Shown in pieces: positions 29,037 to 40,985 of a stretch of DNA of 64,000 nt. Within the stretch, counting starts at the first letter, position 1. Every line of letters begins with the position of its first letter. Source of the DNA: Hyperoplus lanceolatus (Eukaryota; Chordata; Actinopteri; Uranoscopiformes; Ammodytidae); contig CM049413.1 of assembly GCA_026929865.2 (NCBI GenBank), positions 13,172,001 to 13,236,000 of the forward strand, in the 5' to 3' direction. The notes under the pieces are model-generated. The model was not told the DNA's origin, made no database searches, and saw nothing but the letters and a program-made list of their open reading frames with translations. The position numbers and the translations under genes are program-made.

Positions 29037-31245
29037 TTGCACCCAGAATATGAAAGAATAGTGAGATTTAAGACAAATGTTGTTGTGTAGGTAGATGGCT
29101 AAAGGGGGAATGACTGATTAGTGGAAACAAAAATGTGTATACAGGTAATGTGAGGTATTGGCAAATGTGACATACAGATAGAGGAAATGTAGACATTCCA
29201 TCAGCTATTAGGTTGTGTATATAAGATGGCCGATACTCAAGAAGGATTTTGATTGTAAGTGGATTTGCTGTTCTTGTAAATACAAACTTTGACCCCTTAC
29301 ATGTGTAGCGGAAGGAGGATTGGGCTCATGTTTATTCAGCATGTGAAACAGCCCCTGGGACAAATCACACTCAAGAGTGGCTGTCGCCCCTGGAGACTGA
29401 GAGAACCACCTAAGGGTGTGGAGCTAAATATGGAAATTGCAAGACATGGTCCAATATGCATATTCACTAATATGCAGTTCCTCAAAATAAAAACAGCTCC
29501 TTGTTCATGTTATCCAGCCGTCTGTCTTTGGCAAATACCACAGTGTAAAAATGTAAAGCTGCCTTTATCTGAGGCATGTTTCATTAACATAAATAAGCCC
29601 AAGTCATGTTTTTCTTACATTTCCTGTAGAGTGACTGAGGGCTATGTCTGTTTATTAATGCGTGCCTACCGTAATGTTCTGTTTGCTCAGGTCTGCTTTA
29701 CTGCGGCTGAAGTTGTCACTGTTAATATTGGTTTGTATTCAATCATCTTGTCGGCTTCTGAGAGGCGTGTGAGTGACAGATGTAAGAGGCAGCCGAACTG
29801 GGGGCTAAACTCAAGGAGGACAATGTCTTTTCTGCAAACGTAAGATCTCCGACAGACGGGCGTTAGCTGCCTAAAGTTAGACAACACCGTCTGGTCCAGT
29901 AAACGCATTGACAGTGATCAACAAAGAAGTGTTGTTGTACTTTTTTATTTTTTTAATTGTCTTCCTGCGGTCTCAAAGATCAACTGCTCAGTTTTTTCGT
30001 CAAATGTGCATTGTCTTTTCTTGTGTGTAAAGCTGTTTAAGTAAATGAGATTTCCCACAGAGCTGTGTTCACAGAGAAGCGCTCAAAGTGATATTGACAT
30101 GTTGTCAAGCTGGTGCCTCTCTCTGTGGACGTCTTGGGTTGTTGACGGGCCTGAGCTGCGATCATGTTTTTTTCCCCTACTGCTGTTGAGTAATTTCCGC
30201 TTGTCTCGCAGAAATGATTTGTTGCTCCTATTTTTAGTCCAAACTCCAATCTTCCTCAGTCAAGTCCGTCAGAAGTTGTCTAGAGAACACCAGCTGTGAA
30301 GCTCCTCTGAGATCACCTGTCTAAAATCTGGCCAGTTGAGGATTTCTTGATTGATCATGATGGGGGGATTAAGAGGGAGGCAAGGTGAGGTGACACTTGT
30401 TTGAAAATAATGTGAAATATGTTTTACTATTCAGTGATCTTTAAGCAAAACCCTTGTCTCTCTGCTCTAAGTACAAATTGAGAGTATCCTCTGTGGGTCT
30501 GTCATGGGGAGTAGCAAAGCTTAGCGAAGGTGCCCAACAACACTTTGACATGGGGAGCCCAGAAATTAGGTTATCATTCAAAACACTGGCAGCAGTTCCT
30601 TGAGGAAGAGATGGTCAGCATTTCAATATACCTGTGTTGTCCTGGTAAGTCAGTGGCTGGAAACATGCATGCAATAAAACATATGTCTAATGCCCTTTAA
30701 TGCATTGTATGCTTTTTTGACCATATATGATTTTCCTGTACATGTAAAATCCATGATCATTTGTTGATATTCAGTCCCCGATATAAATATGTTTACATCT
30801 GGTTCTGTCAACCATCATAACATAGTGATATCTATATTCAACATTGATCTGACTTTGGTAAACCAGAGATGAGTGGATTCCTCTTTTTCCTCTGTTCCAG
30901 TTTCTAAATAATCATATAAATATTGAACCACTTGCCCATTTTGACAAAATTTGAGGGATGTACCATCTTGTTGCTGTGCAAATATTGGTTGAAAATAGAT
31001 AGAAAAGATGTATGTTAAAATTCTGAGTTTCGATACAAACTTCTGTTTTAAATATTGGCTTGATGATTTAAATTTAAACCTATAAAATACGTTTAACACC
31101 CAATACAGCAGATTCTGATGATGTCACTCTGTGGGTTAACCACTATGATCGACTCCTTTCACCTGCTGTTTTGATCCATTTATCAATGCAGCTTCGAAAT
31201 CAAAAAGACGATTATTTACATTGGCTTGCGTCAACTGTATTATTA
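29037..31245. other. Unique non-coding DNA, no gene seen
   Basis: A 184-codon open frame (29289-29843, plus) has no domain and shows no sign of coding composition. Stretches such as 30045-30310 are less AT-rich and could be conserved regulatory DNA, which cannot be judged here. Confidence 0.45.
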
Positions 31246-31253
31246 TGTTAGGT

Positions 31254-32068
31254 CAGAGCCGGCCCAAGCCTTCAGGGGGCCCTAAGCGAAATATGATTAG
31301 GGGGCCCCTCTCCAATGTTAGCGCTGCTGAAACTCTAGATCTTTGTTAAATATCATTCACACACCCAGTGTTTTCCGCTAGTGCCTCCACTGTGCGGCTG
31401 TGCGAAAATATTAGACAGCCGAGATTCAGACCCTCCTAGGAGGGTCCGGGGGTATGCCCCCCCGGGAAATTTTTTTAACCTTTTTAAAGTGAAATGTATG
31501 AATCTGGTGCACTTTGAGAGGAAAATTAAGAGGCTAAATCTGAGAAATCTTGTGTGAACAAATAATTTGCAGACACTGGGTCAGATGAATTAGAAGCTAT
31601 TGAAGAAGGACACATGGATTTTCCATAAAAATATTAATATAAAATAAAATCTTATGGAGGGTCCTCTGGTTTGGGCTTGGAGCTCTTTTTCTTTTACGGG
31701 ACATGTTTCTCTATAATATAGTGAATGCATTTAAATGCATTGTGAGGAACGAAGCAGAAGAACTTTGTTATCCAGCTACTGTATCTTTTTTTCCACAGAC
31801 AAGGCTGACATAGGCTATAGACTATACACAGTGCATGGGCAACTGAGGGCAGCTCCATTTCCAATTGTTCTTAAATAAACTCAATACACACTGTGCATGG
31901 ATGTGAACGTGACATGATCAGATAATTTCGGATTTCCTCCGAGATGAACTGATTACATTTTTAGGCAATTAATTATCTAGACCAAAACATTGTATTCCTT
32001 TTTTTGTATGATAACTCACATTTGCATAGTATGATGTTAATATCAAACACACAAACTAAAAAAAAATA

Positions 32069-32107
<39 letters not shown>

Positions 32108-32155
32108 GGGGCCCTAAGCGGCCGCTTAGTTCGCTTATGCCTCGGGCCGGCTCTG
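31254..32155. mobile_element. hAT-like non-autonomous transposon with perfect 8-bp TSD
   Basis: The termini are CAGAGCCGGCCCAAGCC and (reverse-complemented) CAGAGCCGGCCCGAGGC. TGTTAGGT lies immediately outside on both sides (31246-31253 and 32156-32163). An 8-bp duplication and CAGAG ends are hallmarks of hAT elements. Just inside both ends is AGGGGGCCCTAAGCG. It is 902 bp long with no transposase, and has a 34-bp T tract at 32072-32105. A piece starting CAGTGTTTTCCGCTAG (31366 to about 31510) is related, in opposite orientation, to 53557-53690 in another hAT-like element. Confidence 0.93.
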
Positions 32156-32163
32156 TGTTAGGT

Positions 32164-33234
32164 CATCCAAATCTGAGTGCATGAAAATACCTTTTACAGT
32201 TTTCAAGAACATTTGATATTACCCAGTTTTGATAGAATGTATGGCTTTGTGGAATATTTGTCAGAAACAAAAAAAGTGTCTGAAATAACAAGAGATGCCC
32301 AAGGCAGCCTGGATTGGTTGCGGACTTTGTCATAGATCTATATGGGAATCGTGTGGTAACAAAGTAGGGATATCTTTCAGTATGAAAAAGATGTATTGCT
32401 TTCATACTGCAACCACCCTCAGGGTAAAGATGCACAGTCAGAGCCCTGCAAGGTTGAATGGTCGAGGTCATCAGGCAGCTGTGTGACATATTGTTGTGAT
32501 GTTAGGCACCTTGTGGGCCTACACCTCCACATCCACTCATCCCTTCTTGCAACACATGAGGCCCAACTAGGCTCAGATAAGGAGCTTGTGGCTGTTGACC
32601 ATAAAAAGAACATCAGGGTAACGAGCCACAAATAAAAGAAGGGTGGTGGTGAATAGGGAGGTGGAAGAAGTTTGGAAAAAAGAGAGAGTACATCTAGAAC
32701 AAGTCGGTGAATGACTATGATGAAAGTGTGTGAGACTGACAAGAGTAAATGATAGAATAAAGAAAAGTAAGCAGAAGGAATAAGGCAAAGAGAGATGGAG
32801 AGAAAAAGAGAGTGCACCATTTGGGTCAAATGGGAGCTACACCGCTCCAGCTGTGACCATAAAACAGCAGGTGGATGCCATTATTAGGCTTTGCAGATAA
32901 AGCAGAAATCCCAGAGCCACAGCTCTCTGTGTCTCTCTCGTCGCTAGTCATAGAACATGACTGGAAAGAAGAAGAAAAGCTATTGAGTTTATGATTTATC
33001 AACTTCAATGTATTAATGTGCCTCAGAATATTTTTTATTATATTTTTTTTATTTTTTTTTCAATTCCAGTTTTCCAGTCTTCTGTTAGTAATTTGGGCTA
33101 AATACATAATTATCTGAACTGCCTCAATGAAGTGCTGACTGTAGACTCGCATCTGTTAGCTACTTGTATCAGTAATTATTGGACTCACAAAACAGAGTTT
33201 TTCAGCCAAAATATCAGCTGTTTTGCCATAAAAA
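32164..33234. other. Non-coding, no gene seen
   Basis: Overlapping open frames of 60-136 codons occur on both strands at 32.2-32.8 kb. The minus-strand ones fall in a purine-rich (plus-strand) segment and look incidental. Confidence 0.45.
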
Positions 33235-33690
33235 GAGACTGTCTTAGGTGGAGTCAAGGAATCTTATCCAAATAACTTAATCTGCATAATCACTTATATT
33301 ATATCTCCTCCCAATACTCTATCTGTCCGTACTGAGTGCGCTAAAAATATGTCCAGTATTTATAGAGAGCCCAGGCTCTGTAAATGGGTAAGTTAGCAAA
33401 TGGAGGCCGTGAACACTTCTCCAACCAACTATAATCAACTAAACAAATCAACTACAGGCAGCGTTCTTGAAGTCAGTAAGAACAATCCTATTGGATAGGT
33501 AGTTAGTAACGACTGTTGTTGCTAAGTCAAGGTGTGTCTGGGGGCAGAGCCTCTGAAGGAGGAGGAAGAGAGGGGGATGTGTTTTGGTGGTCATTTAAAA
33601 TCAACAAGCATTTTCTGGAATCCCTGACGTTTTACAGGCCACTTTATAACCTAGGCTCCCTATTAAAGTATACTGATTAAGCCAGATTTC
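33235..33690. repeat. Diverged second copy of the foldback repeat
   Basis: It carries the same ordered words as 26.38-26.68 kb: ATATCTCCTCCCAATACTC, GTGCGCTAAAAATATGTCCAG, GCCCAGGCTCTGTAAA, then CAACAAGCATTTTCTGGAAT and a closing ...CCTAGGCTCCCTATT. The loop is longer (about 200 bp) and the arms are more degraded. Confidence 0.65.
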
Positions 33691-35626
33691 CACTACATTT
33701 CCTGCATATTTTATATTCATGAACACAACTGCCATGACATGGTCCTTAAGCTGTTTGTATTTTAATAAGTTCTTCTTTAATGTATGATTATCTCAAAAGT
33801 TTGCAATATCGTGCACCGCTCCCCTTTCACTCTCTCCTGTTTTCTTGTTCGGTGTGAGATGGTGGCAAGAGTTTTTGAATTTAGCTGGGAGTGTATCTAA
33901 GAGCTGTCATCTGGGATGATAGTTTGATGGCAGATGTGAGCTACCATTGGAGCACCCTCCAGGTGCCCTCGGGGCTAAATGGATGGCTGCAACATGGCAC
34001 TTTTAGAAGGCACTTCTTCGAGCTGATTTTTTTCACTAGCTGTGTTTTTCCTGCCATTAGCAGACGTGTCTATTTGGAAAGCATTTTTCTTTTAAACTTT
34101 CTGTCTCCCGACTTTTCACAGACCTTTCACTGTTAGAATTTAAAAAAAATTGCAGTCGTCATAGTATAGAATTCATTGATAGTTAATTAAGTTAAGCATT
34201 TGATCTAAGGGGGGGACAACCTTACCTACTGCGCCACGGGTGCCCCCCCCCCATGCCTAATTTCTATCTGAACTTCTTTGTGTGTGTGCTGATGTTTTTA
34301 ATTTTTCTTTCATTCAATTAACTATCGTAGAAGGGAGAAACTTGTTAGATTGAAATCAACTCAATCAATGCTAACAACCACTCACTGGGAATCGCTGTGA
34401 TGTGGATGATCTTCCTGATTCTGTTGTTTTGGTCTTGGCAGCTCTTGGTGCATCTTTTGACTTTTTGATTGGTCTTTCATTGGAATTCAGTCTCTTTTTT
34501 CCCTCTGTGGCCTCAGCAGGGAGTGAAAGTGGTGTGTGGAAGCATGTCAACCCCCTGATTTGCTTTTAAAAAGCCGACCCTGATGCTTTTAAATGCATCA
34601 TCAAGGCAATGGGCTGTCCAAGTCGGTTACAAGTTAACCAAATAAACACTGACAATGAAATTAATAATGCATATTGTTTGCGAATGCCTCAGCTGGATGA
34701 TTTGACTGATGTATGCAAGGATGGTAATTTATTGAAAGTAAATTCATGTAATTGTGCAGCGGAACTTGATGAAGCAAAAGAAGGTGTCAGCACGGCTTCC
34801 ATCATCATCAGAAGAAAGAAATCATTAAAGAGCAAAAACAAATCCAACTTCAAAGGACGGTGCAGAACAAACACTTATTTTATGGATGTGTTTCATTTAG
34901 ACCAAAGTTCAGAACGGCTCTCATGGTAAATATGTCAGATTTGTTGTTGGTTGTTTGTGGATTTGATAGTTCTGGTTTATTTATTTTCCACACGGTCCAC
35001 AGGGATGTAAACACTCACTCTGCACATATCAAAGTAGTCACTGTAAATGTAATTTGAAGATGAGGATGAACAAGAGCCAAAATGTAATTGTCATTGTTGA
35101 GACACATTTTCAGGATGAGGAACTGAACTGGCAAGACGACCTCAGTGCCCAACTTGAAAATAAAAAATGAACTGTCATCAAAATGATTTTGACGTCAGCA
35201 GTGAGTTGACGTAAACATGATGCATTGGCTTCAACAAGCAGAATGGACAAACTGATTTTCACTGCAGTACCAATAAGTACTGTTATGTACTATCAGAAAT
35301 AGCCCCGTCTAAAGTGAATAGGAATGTATGCAGTAAGACAATTGATATTTACTTGTGAATGTATGTTACCATGCTGAACAAATGTAATGTGGGCCTTTGC
35401 TTTCCTTTTCTGGTTCCTAACAATCTGTATGCCTGATACAGACACACAGGCTCAGGCCTCCTCTCCCAATCCGACATTACACTAGACCTTTTCTTTTTTT
35501 ACTAACAATATGGACGTCAATATTCCAGATGTCTGGCCATATCCAGTGACTACAGGACATGGTAATCTACACAAAAACCTACATCCAAATTAAACTAGTC
35601 GAAAAGGGAGGTCGGCATTCTAGTGT
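33691..35626. other. Unique non-coding DNA with a small unassigned open frame
   Basis: A 106-codon frame (34609-34929, plus) begins with a reasonable start context (GCAATGG) and contains a Lys/Arg-rich stretch near residues 68-84, but I recognise no domain and see no flanking splice sites. Positions 34219-34253, read on the minus strand, contain GTGGCGCAGTAGGTAAGG, a good match to pol III box A without a following box B, possibly a SINE head remnant between runs of G and C. Confidence 0.35.
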
Positions 35627-38600
35627 CATTTCATTTTCATTTCATTTAACTTTTATTTATCCTCGAGAGACCAATTGAGGGGTGACCCTCATTTCCAATG
35701 ACGTCGAGTCAAAACAAATTCAAAACAACAATACAAACAAAACATTCAATGCAAATACATCAAATACACAACAAGTGAAGAGAAGAGAAAACAAAACGAT
35801 TGAAACATTTACAGAGTGGGGAAGAGTGGCAGCAACCAAAAGGCATAAAGTACAATATAGCCTAATTAAAACAGTTACAGGTAGAGTTTGGCAGATCCAA
35901 GATAGTCTGTTTAAATTGGTCAAAGGATATGAATGTATTTAGTTTAATTTTTAGCTGTAAGTTGTTCCAGGAGTCAGGTGCACTGAAGCTAAAAGCTGTC
36001 TTTCCCAGCTCAGACCGGGCTTGTGGGACATAAAGCATAAGCATGTCAGTGGAGCGGGTCTGATAAAGCCCATCTGAAACAAGCAGCATTTCTGTTAAAT
36101 AACGAGGAAGCTTCCTGGTCAAGGCTTTGTAAATAAAAATATGCCAATGTGCGTCACGTCTCTCTTTAAGGGAGGACCACCCAACCTTTTCATATAAGAG
36201 ACAATGGTGTGTGTCATAAGCATCTCCTGTGATGAACCTTAAAGCAGAGTGAAAAACTGAGTCTAGGAGTTTAAGACATGAATGTGATGCATGTCGGTAG
36301 ACCACATCACCGTAATCAAGGACAGACATAAAAACTGCCTCAATAATCCTTTTCCTACTGAACAACGGGAAGGTGGCTTTGTTCCTATAAAAATATCCAA
36401 TCTTTTGTCGCAGACGACAGACAAGATTTTTTATGTGAAATGTAAAAGAGAGTTTTTCATCTATCCAGATGCCGAGATATTTATATTCAGTGACTCTTTC
36501 AATATGAGATCCATTATTTGTGTGAATAATAAGATCATTAAAATGTGTAGTTTTTGCTCTGGAGAAACACATATATTTGGTTTTGTCTGTATTAAGAACA
36601 AGCCTGAGGTCCACTAGACAGTCCTGCAGGGTGTTAAAAGAGCTTTGTAGGTTCTCAATAGATTGGTGCACCGAAATGCAATACAGTACTGTGTCGTCAG
36701 CGTATAGATGGGCGTGACAGTTTTTTAGCGATGAAACAATGTTATTTATATAAATTGTGAAAAGAACTGGACCTAAAATTGAGCCCTGTGGGACACCATT
36801 TGTAACAGTTAAAAACTCAGACTGGTATTTTCCCAGTTTAACTGACTGCTGTCTATCAGAGAGATAATCCCTAAACCAGCTACATGCAGACTGATCAAAG
36901 CCAATGTCATGCAGCCTCTGTAAAAGCAAATGGTGGTCAACAGTATCAAAGGCCTTTGAAAGATCAATAAAAAGTGCTGCACAGTGCTTTTTCTTGTCTA
37001 ATGCTGTAACAATGTTGTCTACAACCAAAGTCACAGCAGAGACAGTACTGTGACCTGCCCTAAAACCAGATTGGAATGGGCTCAAAATGGAAGCACTAGT
37101 TAGAAATGTTTTTAACTGATTATTAATAAGTGATTCTAGAATTTATGCGAGGCATGGGAGTTTGGAAATTGGCCTGTAGTTATTAAGATTATTTTTGTCA
37201 CCACCTTTATGTAAAGGAATTACATGAGCTTTTTTCCAAATTTTAGGAACTATTCCAGAGGAGATGGAAAGATTAAAAATATGGGTAATTTGTTTTGATA
37301 TTATATGTGTAGAGAGCTTGATTGAAAACGGGTCCAAATTGTCCTCTCCCATGTACTTCTTGGGGTTGATGGCGAGGAGATTATCTACAACAACACTTGT
37401 GGGAAGAAGATCAAGGCTGAAAAGAGGAGTTTGAGAGACAGGCGGTACATTACTACTCGTGGTAGAAGGCCTATATCCTCCATTCGGAAAGAGTTGACCA
37501 GCAGCTACAAAATGTTTATTAAAAGCTAAGCCAATCTCTTTTTGATCATTGAGAGTGTGACCATTTAATTTGATCTGAGTGGGAACTGTGCTAGAATTGT
37601 TTTTATTATAGTTCACAGCTTTCCAAAATAGTGCAGGGTTAGAGTAGCAGTTTGAGATTAATTCAAGGTAGTATTCATATTTGGCTTTCCTGACCATGGC
37701 TGTGCATTTATTCCTAAGGTGTCTAAAAATTGTCCAATTGGTATTATCTCCAGAGCGTCTAGCTACAGACCATGCTTTATTTCTCTCGGAAAATAAATCA
37801 GACAGTTCACTTGTAAACCAGGGGTTTGATCTATTTTTTACTCTATGTTTTTTTAGGGGCGCATGCTTGTTTATAATTGAGGTGAAAGTATTGATGAAAT
37901 GGTCTAAGGCTAACTCAACATCCGAAATGTGCGTAGTCAGTTGAATGTCACTATGATGGAGATCACTTAGAAAGGCTTGCTCATTAAAACCTTTAAAATT
38001 ACGCTTAATTATGATTTTAGGTTGAGATCTTTTTAAATGAATACTTCTGATACAGGCCACTGGGCAGTGATCACTAAACCCAAGCTCAAAGACACCAGCT
38101 GAGGCTATTTTATTTATTTTATTTGATAAGATTAAATCGATTAAAGTTGATTTTGCTGTATTTTTTAGATTGGGTCTTGTGTCTTGCTCAGTTATTAATT
38201 GTGTAAGATTAACGTTGCTACAGATTTCTTTGAAAGATTCAGAGGCACCAGAAAGCCAGTCAACGTTAAAATCACCCATCACAATTACCTCTCTATTTAC
38301 ATAACTGGAGAGCATATGTGCTAGATCATTTAAGGAGCTAGTTACAGCTGAAGGGGGCCTATACACACCAATTACAAAAAAACAATCATTTGACGATAAA
38401 GATAATTCTAGTGCAAGAAATTCAAAGCCATTTGGAACAGAGACAGCATGTAAAAGTGATACAGAATAACAGGATTTAACATATACAGCCACTCCCCCAC
38501 CCCTTGTGTTTCTGTCTATTCTGAATAAGTTATAATCATTTATTGCCACAATAGAGTCATCTGTACTCTTCTTTAACCAGGATTCAGTCAGAATCAAAAC

Positions 38601-38990
38601 ATCTGGATCTGCCTGGGACACTAAAATCTTTACGTGGTCTAATTTATCATGCTGCAATAAACTTCTAATATTTAAATGTAGAAAACCCAAGCCCTTTCTT
38701 GATTTAAGAATTTGTGGTGAATTTAGCTTACAGCTAGGAAGCATTGCTTGTTTTTCAGGGTCATACAAAACAGGTTTGTGCCTGTAGAGGGAGCCAACGT
38801 TAGAAGCAGCAGGTGGATGGGCCGTTGGAGGTGAGGGAGGACAGTCAGGTGTGATGTCCAGAGCTGGAGGAAGGTTTGCAGCACAAATGGAAGGGGAGTA
38901 TAATTCATGTTGAGCAGGACTTCCGGGGGGGTCTTTTTTAGTGGAGGTGCTTCTGATGGGATCATTGCCACCGGTGTCACGTCATGCCAT
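35627..38990 (-). mobile_element. L2/CR1-like LINE (Jockey-group non-LTR retrotransposon)
   Basis: On the minus strand the element runs from a 5' limit near 38990, through one endonuclease-reverse transcriptase frame, to a 3' end at about 35627. The 3' end is GGATAAATAAAAGTTAAATG followed by an AATGAAATG-type simple tail instead of poly-A, as is usual for L2-type LINEs. At least 3.36 kb is present. No ORF1 is evident; the region 38990-39440 may be its 5' part or unrelated. A small hairpin (38988-38996 with 39005-39013) marks the 5' boundary. No TSD was identified. The clade call is from overall resemblance and tail type. Confidence 0.85.
35862..38981 (-). pseudogene. LINE ORF2 (AP endonuclease plus reverse transcriptase), one nonsense codon
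   Basis: A single minus-strand frame is open from 38981 to the stop at 35864-35862, about 1,040 codons, except for one TAA at 37145-37143. The upstream part encodes an apurinic-type endonuclease. Counted from the TTG codon at 38768, it has HLNIRSL near residue 31, TESW near 61, MGDFN near 164 and SDHCPV near 232. The downstream part encodes a reverse transcriptase. Counted from the TTG codon at 37085, it has FIDLSKAFD at about 39-47, NGVPQGSILGP at 96-106 and the catalytic YADD at 128-131, followed by a thumb and C-terminal region ending at about residue 407. The frame is continuous across the TAA: 19 further codons link it to the RT block. The protein would nick DNA and copy LINE RNA at the target. 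The first ATG in this frame is at 38744, so the native start is uncertain. Little decay otherwise suggests recent activity. Confidence 0.9.
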
Positions 38991-39530
38991 GACGATTTTG
39001 CAATATCGTCATGACCTCATAAACACCCACTCAGATAATGCACAGGACAGAGTCAGGCTGAATCTTTAAACTAGACTGTTAACTACGGAGACGAGTGTGC
39101 GCCATATTGCAGCGGCTGAGTGTCTAATTTTATCTGCCAGAGTTCATTTCAGACGCTCGCATTGTGTTAAATCTATCGGTAACACAGCTGTCGTTGTTCA
39201 CACACATGTAGCCGAGTTTGCGGGTAGGCAATCATGTATTCCCGCGGAGAGGGCGACCACGCCAGGTAGTACTGGAGATCCACCGTGCTGGGAGAGCAGG
39301 CGAGTCAGGCTTTAGCTCTGCCTGGCGCGGCTGCTGCACAGCTTGGGTTGCAGGCTACCTCAGGCTAACAAGTAGCTTGCGAGTAATCCATCAAGTTTAG
39401 GTTTTAGGTATTTAGTAAGTTCTCAGCCCTGAAAACCTGCACGTCATAAAACTACACAGTTGTTACTCATCCACAAGGGGGACCTGGCCAAGGTACCAGC
39501 TGAACTTTGTTGTTGAGCCTTTAAATTTAA
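38991..39530. other. GC-richer non-coding block next to the LINE 5' end
   Basis: CG-bearing, less AT-rich DNA (especially 39070-39340) directly upstream of the LINE frame on its coding strand. It may be LINE 5' UTR with promoter activity, or a separate CpG-rich host segment. Short plus-strand frames here have no motif. Confidence 0.35.
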
Positions 39531-39815
39531 AGTTTTTTTTTTTTTTAGCTTTATTTATAAATTTTTTATATAAATTTTACCTATATTCATTGAGACCGAA
39601 GACTCTTTTGCAAGGGAGACCTGTTTTCCTTTCCCACGTTACCATTCACACACCGATAGCAGGCTAACTATCGACATTCACACGAGGCAAGGTGGGTGAA
39701 GTGTCTTGCCCAAGGACACAACAACTATGACACAGGTGGCAGGGCGGGGATCGAACCTCCAATCCTTTGATCATCGGCCGACCTGCTCTACCAACTGAGC
39801 CACAGTCTCCCCAAA
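39531..39815 (-). mobile_element. tRNA-derived SINE with both pol III boxes and a LINE-like tail
   Basis: Read on the minus strand from 39815: box A TGGCTCAGTTGG (complement of 39791-39802), box B GGTTCGATCC (complement of 39748-39757), a body with TTGTGTCCTTGGGCAAGACA, then GTCGATAGTTAGCCTGC and GAGTCTTCGGTCTCAATG, ending in ATTTATAAATAAAGCT and an A-run (T-run 39532-39546). It is about 285 bp long. The ATAAATAAAG tail is the same kind of 3' end as the LINE at 35.6 kb, in line with SINEs that borrow LINE machinery. It is the most complete SINE in the window and can still carry an intact internal promoter. Confidence 0.9.
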
Positions 39816-40950
39816 ATGGTTTAAAATGCATGAAGTCTCTGTTTGGGAAAGGACATACAATTTACATATAAATTAATTAATTGTGTTTATATAAAGGGGT
39901 TTCAGTTGGTGCAAAAAAGTATTGAACTTCTATACCCAGCCCTAATCACAACACAGCTCACTTACAAGTTTTCTGATATAACTGCGCTAACATCAAAATG
40001 GCCTTTTTCTGAAAAGGCCTGTCAGACAGAATGTGACAATTGATGTTAAATATTAGTAAAGTAAACTATGTTCCGGGGGGAAAAAAGAAGATTACCCATG
40101 CATTATTAAATGTGATTAACTGTCAGCCGTTAATTACTGCATGTTAAAACATTATTATGAAAGAATGAGATGTTGGACATGATGACTGTAAAAAAATAGA
40201 AGTTTGTTGTAAACACAGGAATCGTATGAAGTTTAATCAGATAAGAGGGAATAACGTATTGTCAGTGAATGTCTTTTACCTTCTTAGTGTGCACTGGTAA
40301 AAGAGCTTCTCTTGATTGATATGGGGTCTTTGTTGTAACTCATTTGAATATTTGAATCGCTTGCATATTAAACATTTGATCTGTTTAAAAGCTGATGGTG
40401 GTGCTGTATGCCTGTTTGTCAGTCCATGTCTATGTCTGAGTTCCAGTGGTGTTGTTGGGGGAAGCTCAAGCAGGCAATTTGCTGGACTGTTTCTTTGATG
40501 CCTACTATTGGATTATATTCTTAAAGGAAAGAATGCTTTGAAAGTACTTGTTATTCACACAAGATATTGTATGGCGTTATAAGGTCTTTCTGTAAGGCTC
40601 AATTGAATATAATCAAGTTGGGTTTTTTTTCCCGTACAGAGGTGTACAACTCAATAGTACTGCCATGTGCTTGCTTGCAGTTGTCTTATGTCATATACTG
40701 TATTTTTTTTTCTTGTAGACTTTTCTAGAAAACATCAGTGATTAAAACTTACCACACCACATAGTACCTCTCCTTCCTGGGTGCTAACACCTCTGTCACT
40801 CAAAAAGTTAATCACACAGGAGGGCAATGGAGATGGAAGATGGAACCAGCTTGTGTACAAGTATTTCCATTTCAGTTAGTTTTTGTATTTTTGAGTTTAC
40901 AACCTCTAAATGCTGTTATGCTGCGTTGCTCTGTCTACAATGACACAGCA

Positions 40951-40952
<2 letters not shown>
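39816..40952. other. Non-coding, no gene seen
   Basis: AT-rich DNA without coding signals. Confidence 0.5.

Positions 40953-40983
<31 letters not shown>
40953..40983. repeat. (TA)n tract at the left border of a transposon
   Basis: About 15 TA units immediately outside GGGAGAACAGGGG; the right border of the same element is TATATATAT. Confidence 0.9.

Positions 40984-40985
<2 letters not shown>

Noticed and set aside
29289..29843. 184-codon plus-strand open frame
   Set aside because: No motif or flanking splice signals; about one open frame of this length is expected by chance in a window of this size.
36291..36617. 108-codon plus-strand open frame
   Set aside because: Antisense shadow of the LINE reverse transcriptase.
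39740..39815. Possible tRNA gene
   Set aside because: Boxes A and B are present, but the sequence continues into a SINE body and tail and lacks a proper anticodon arm and acceptor stem.
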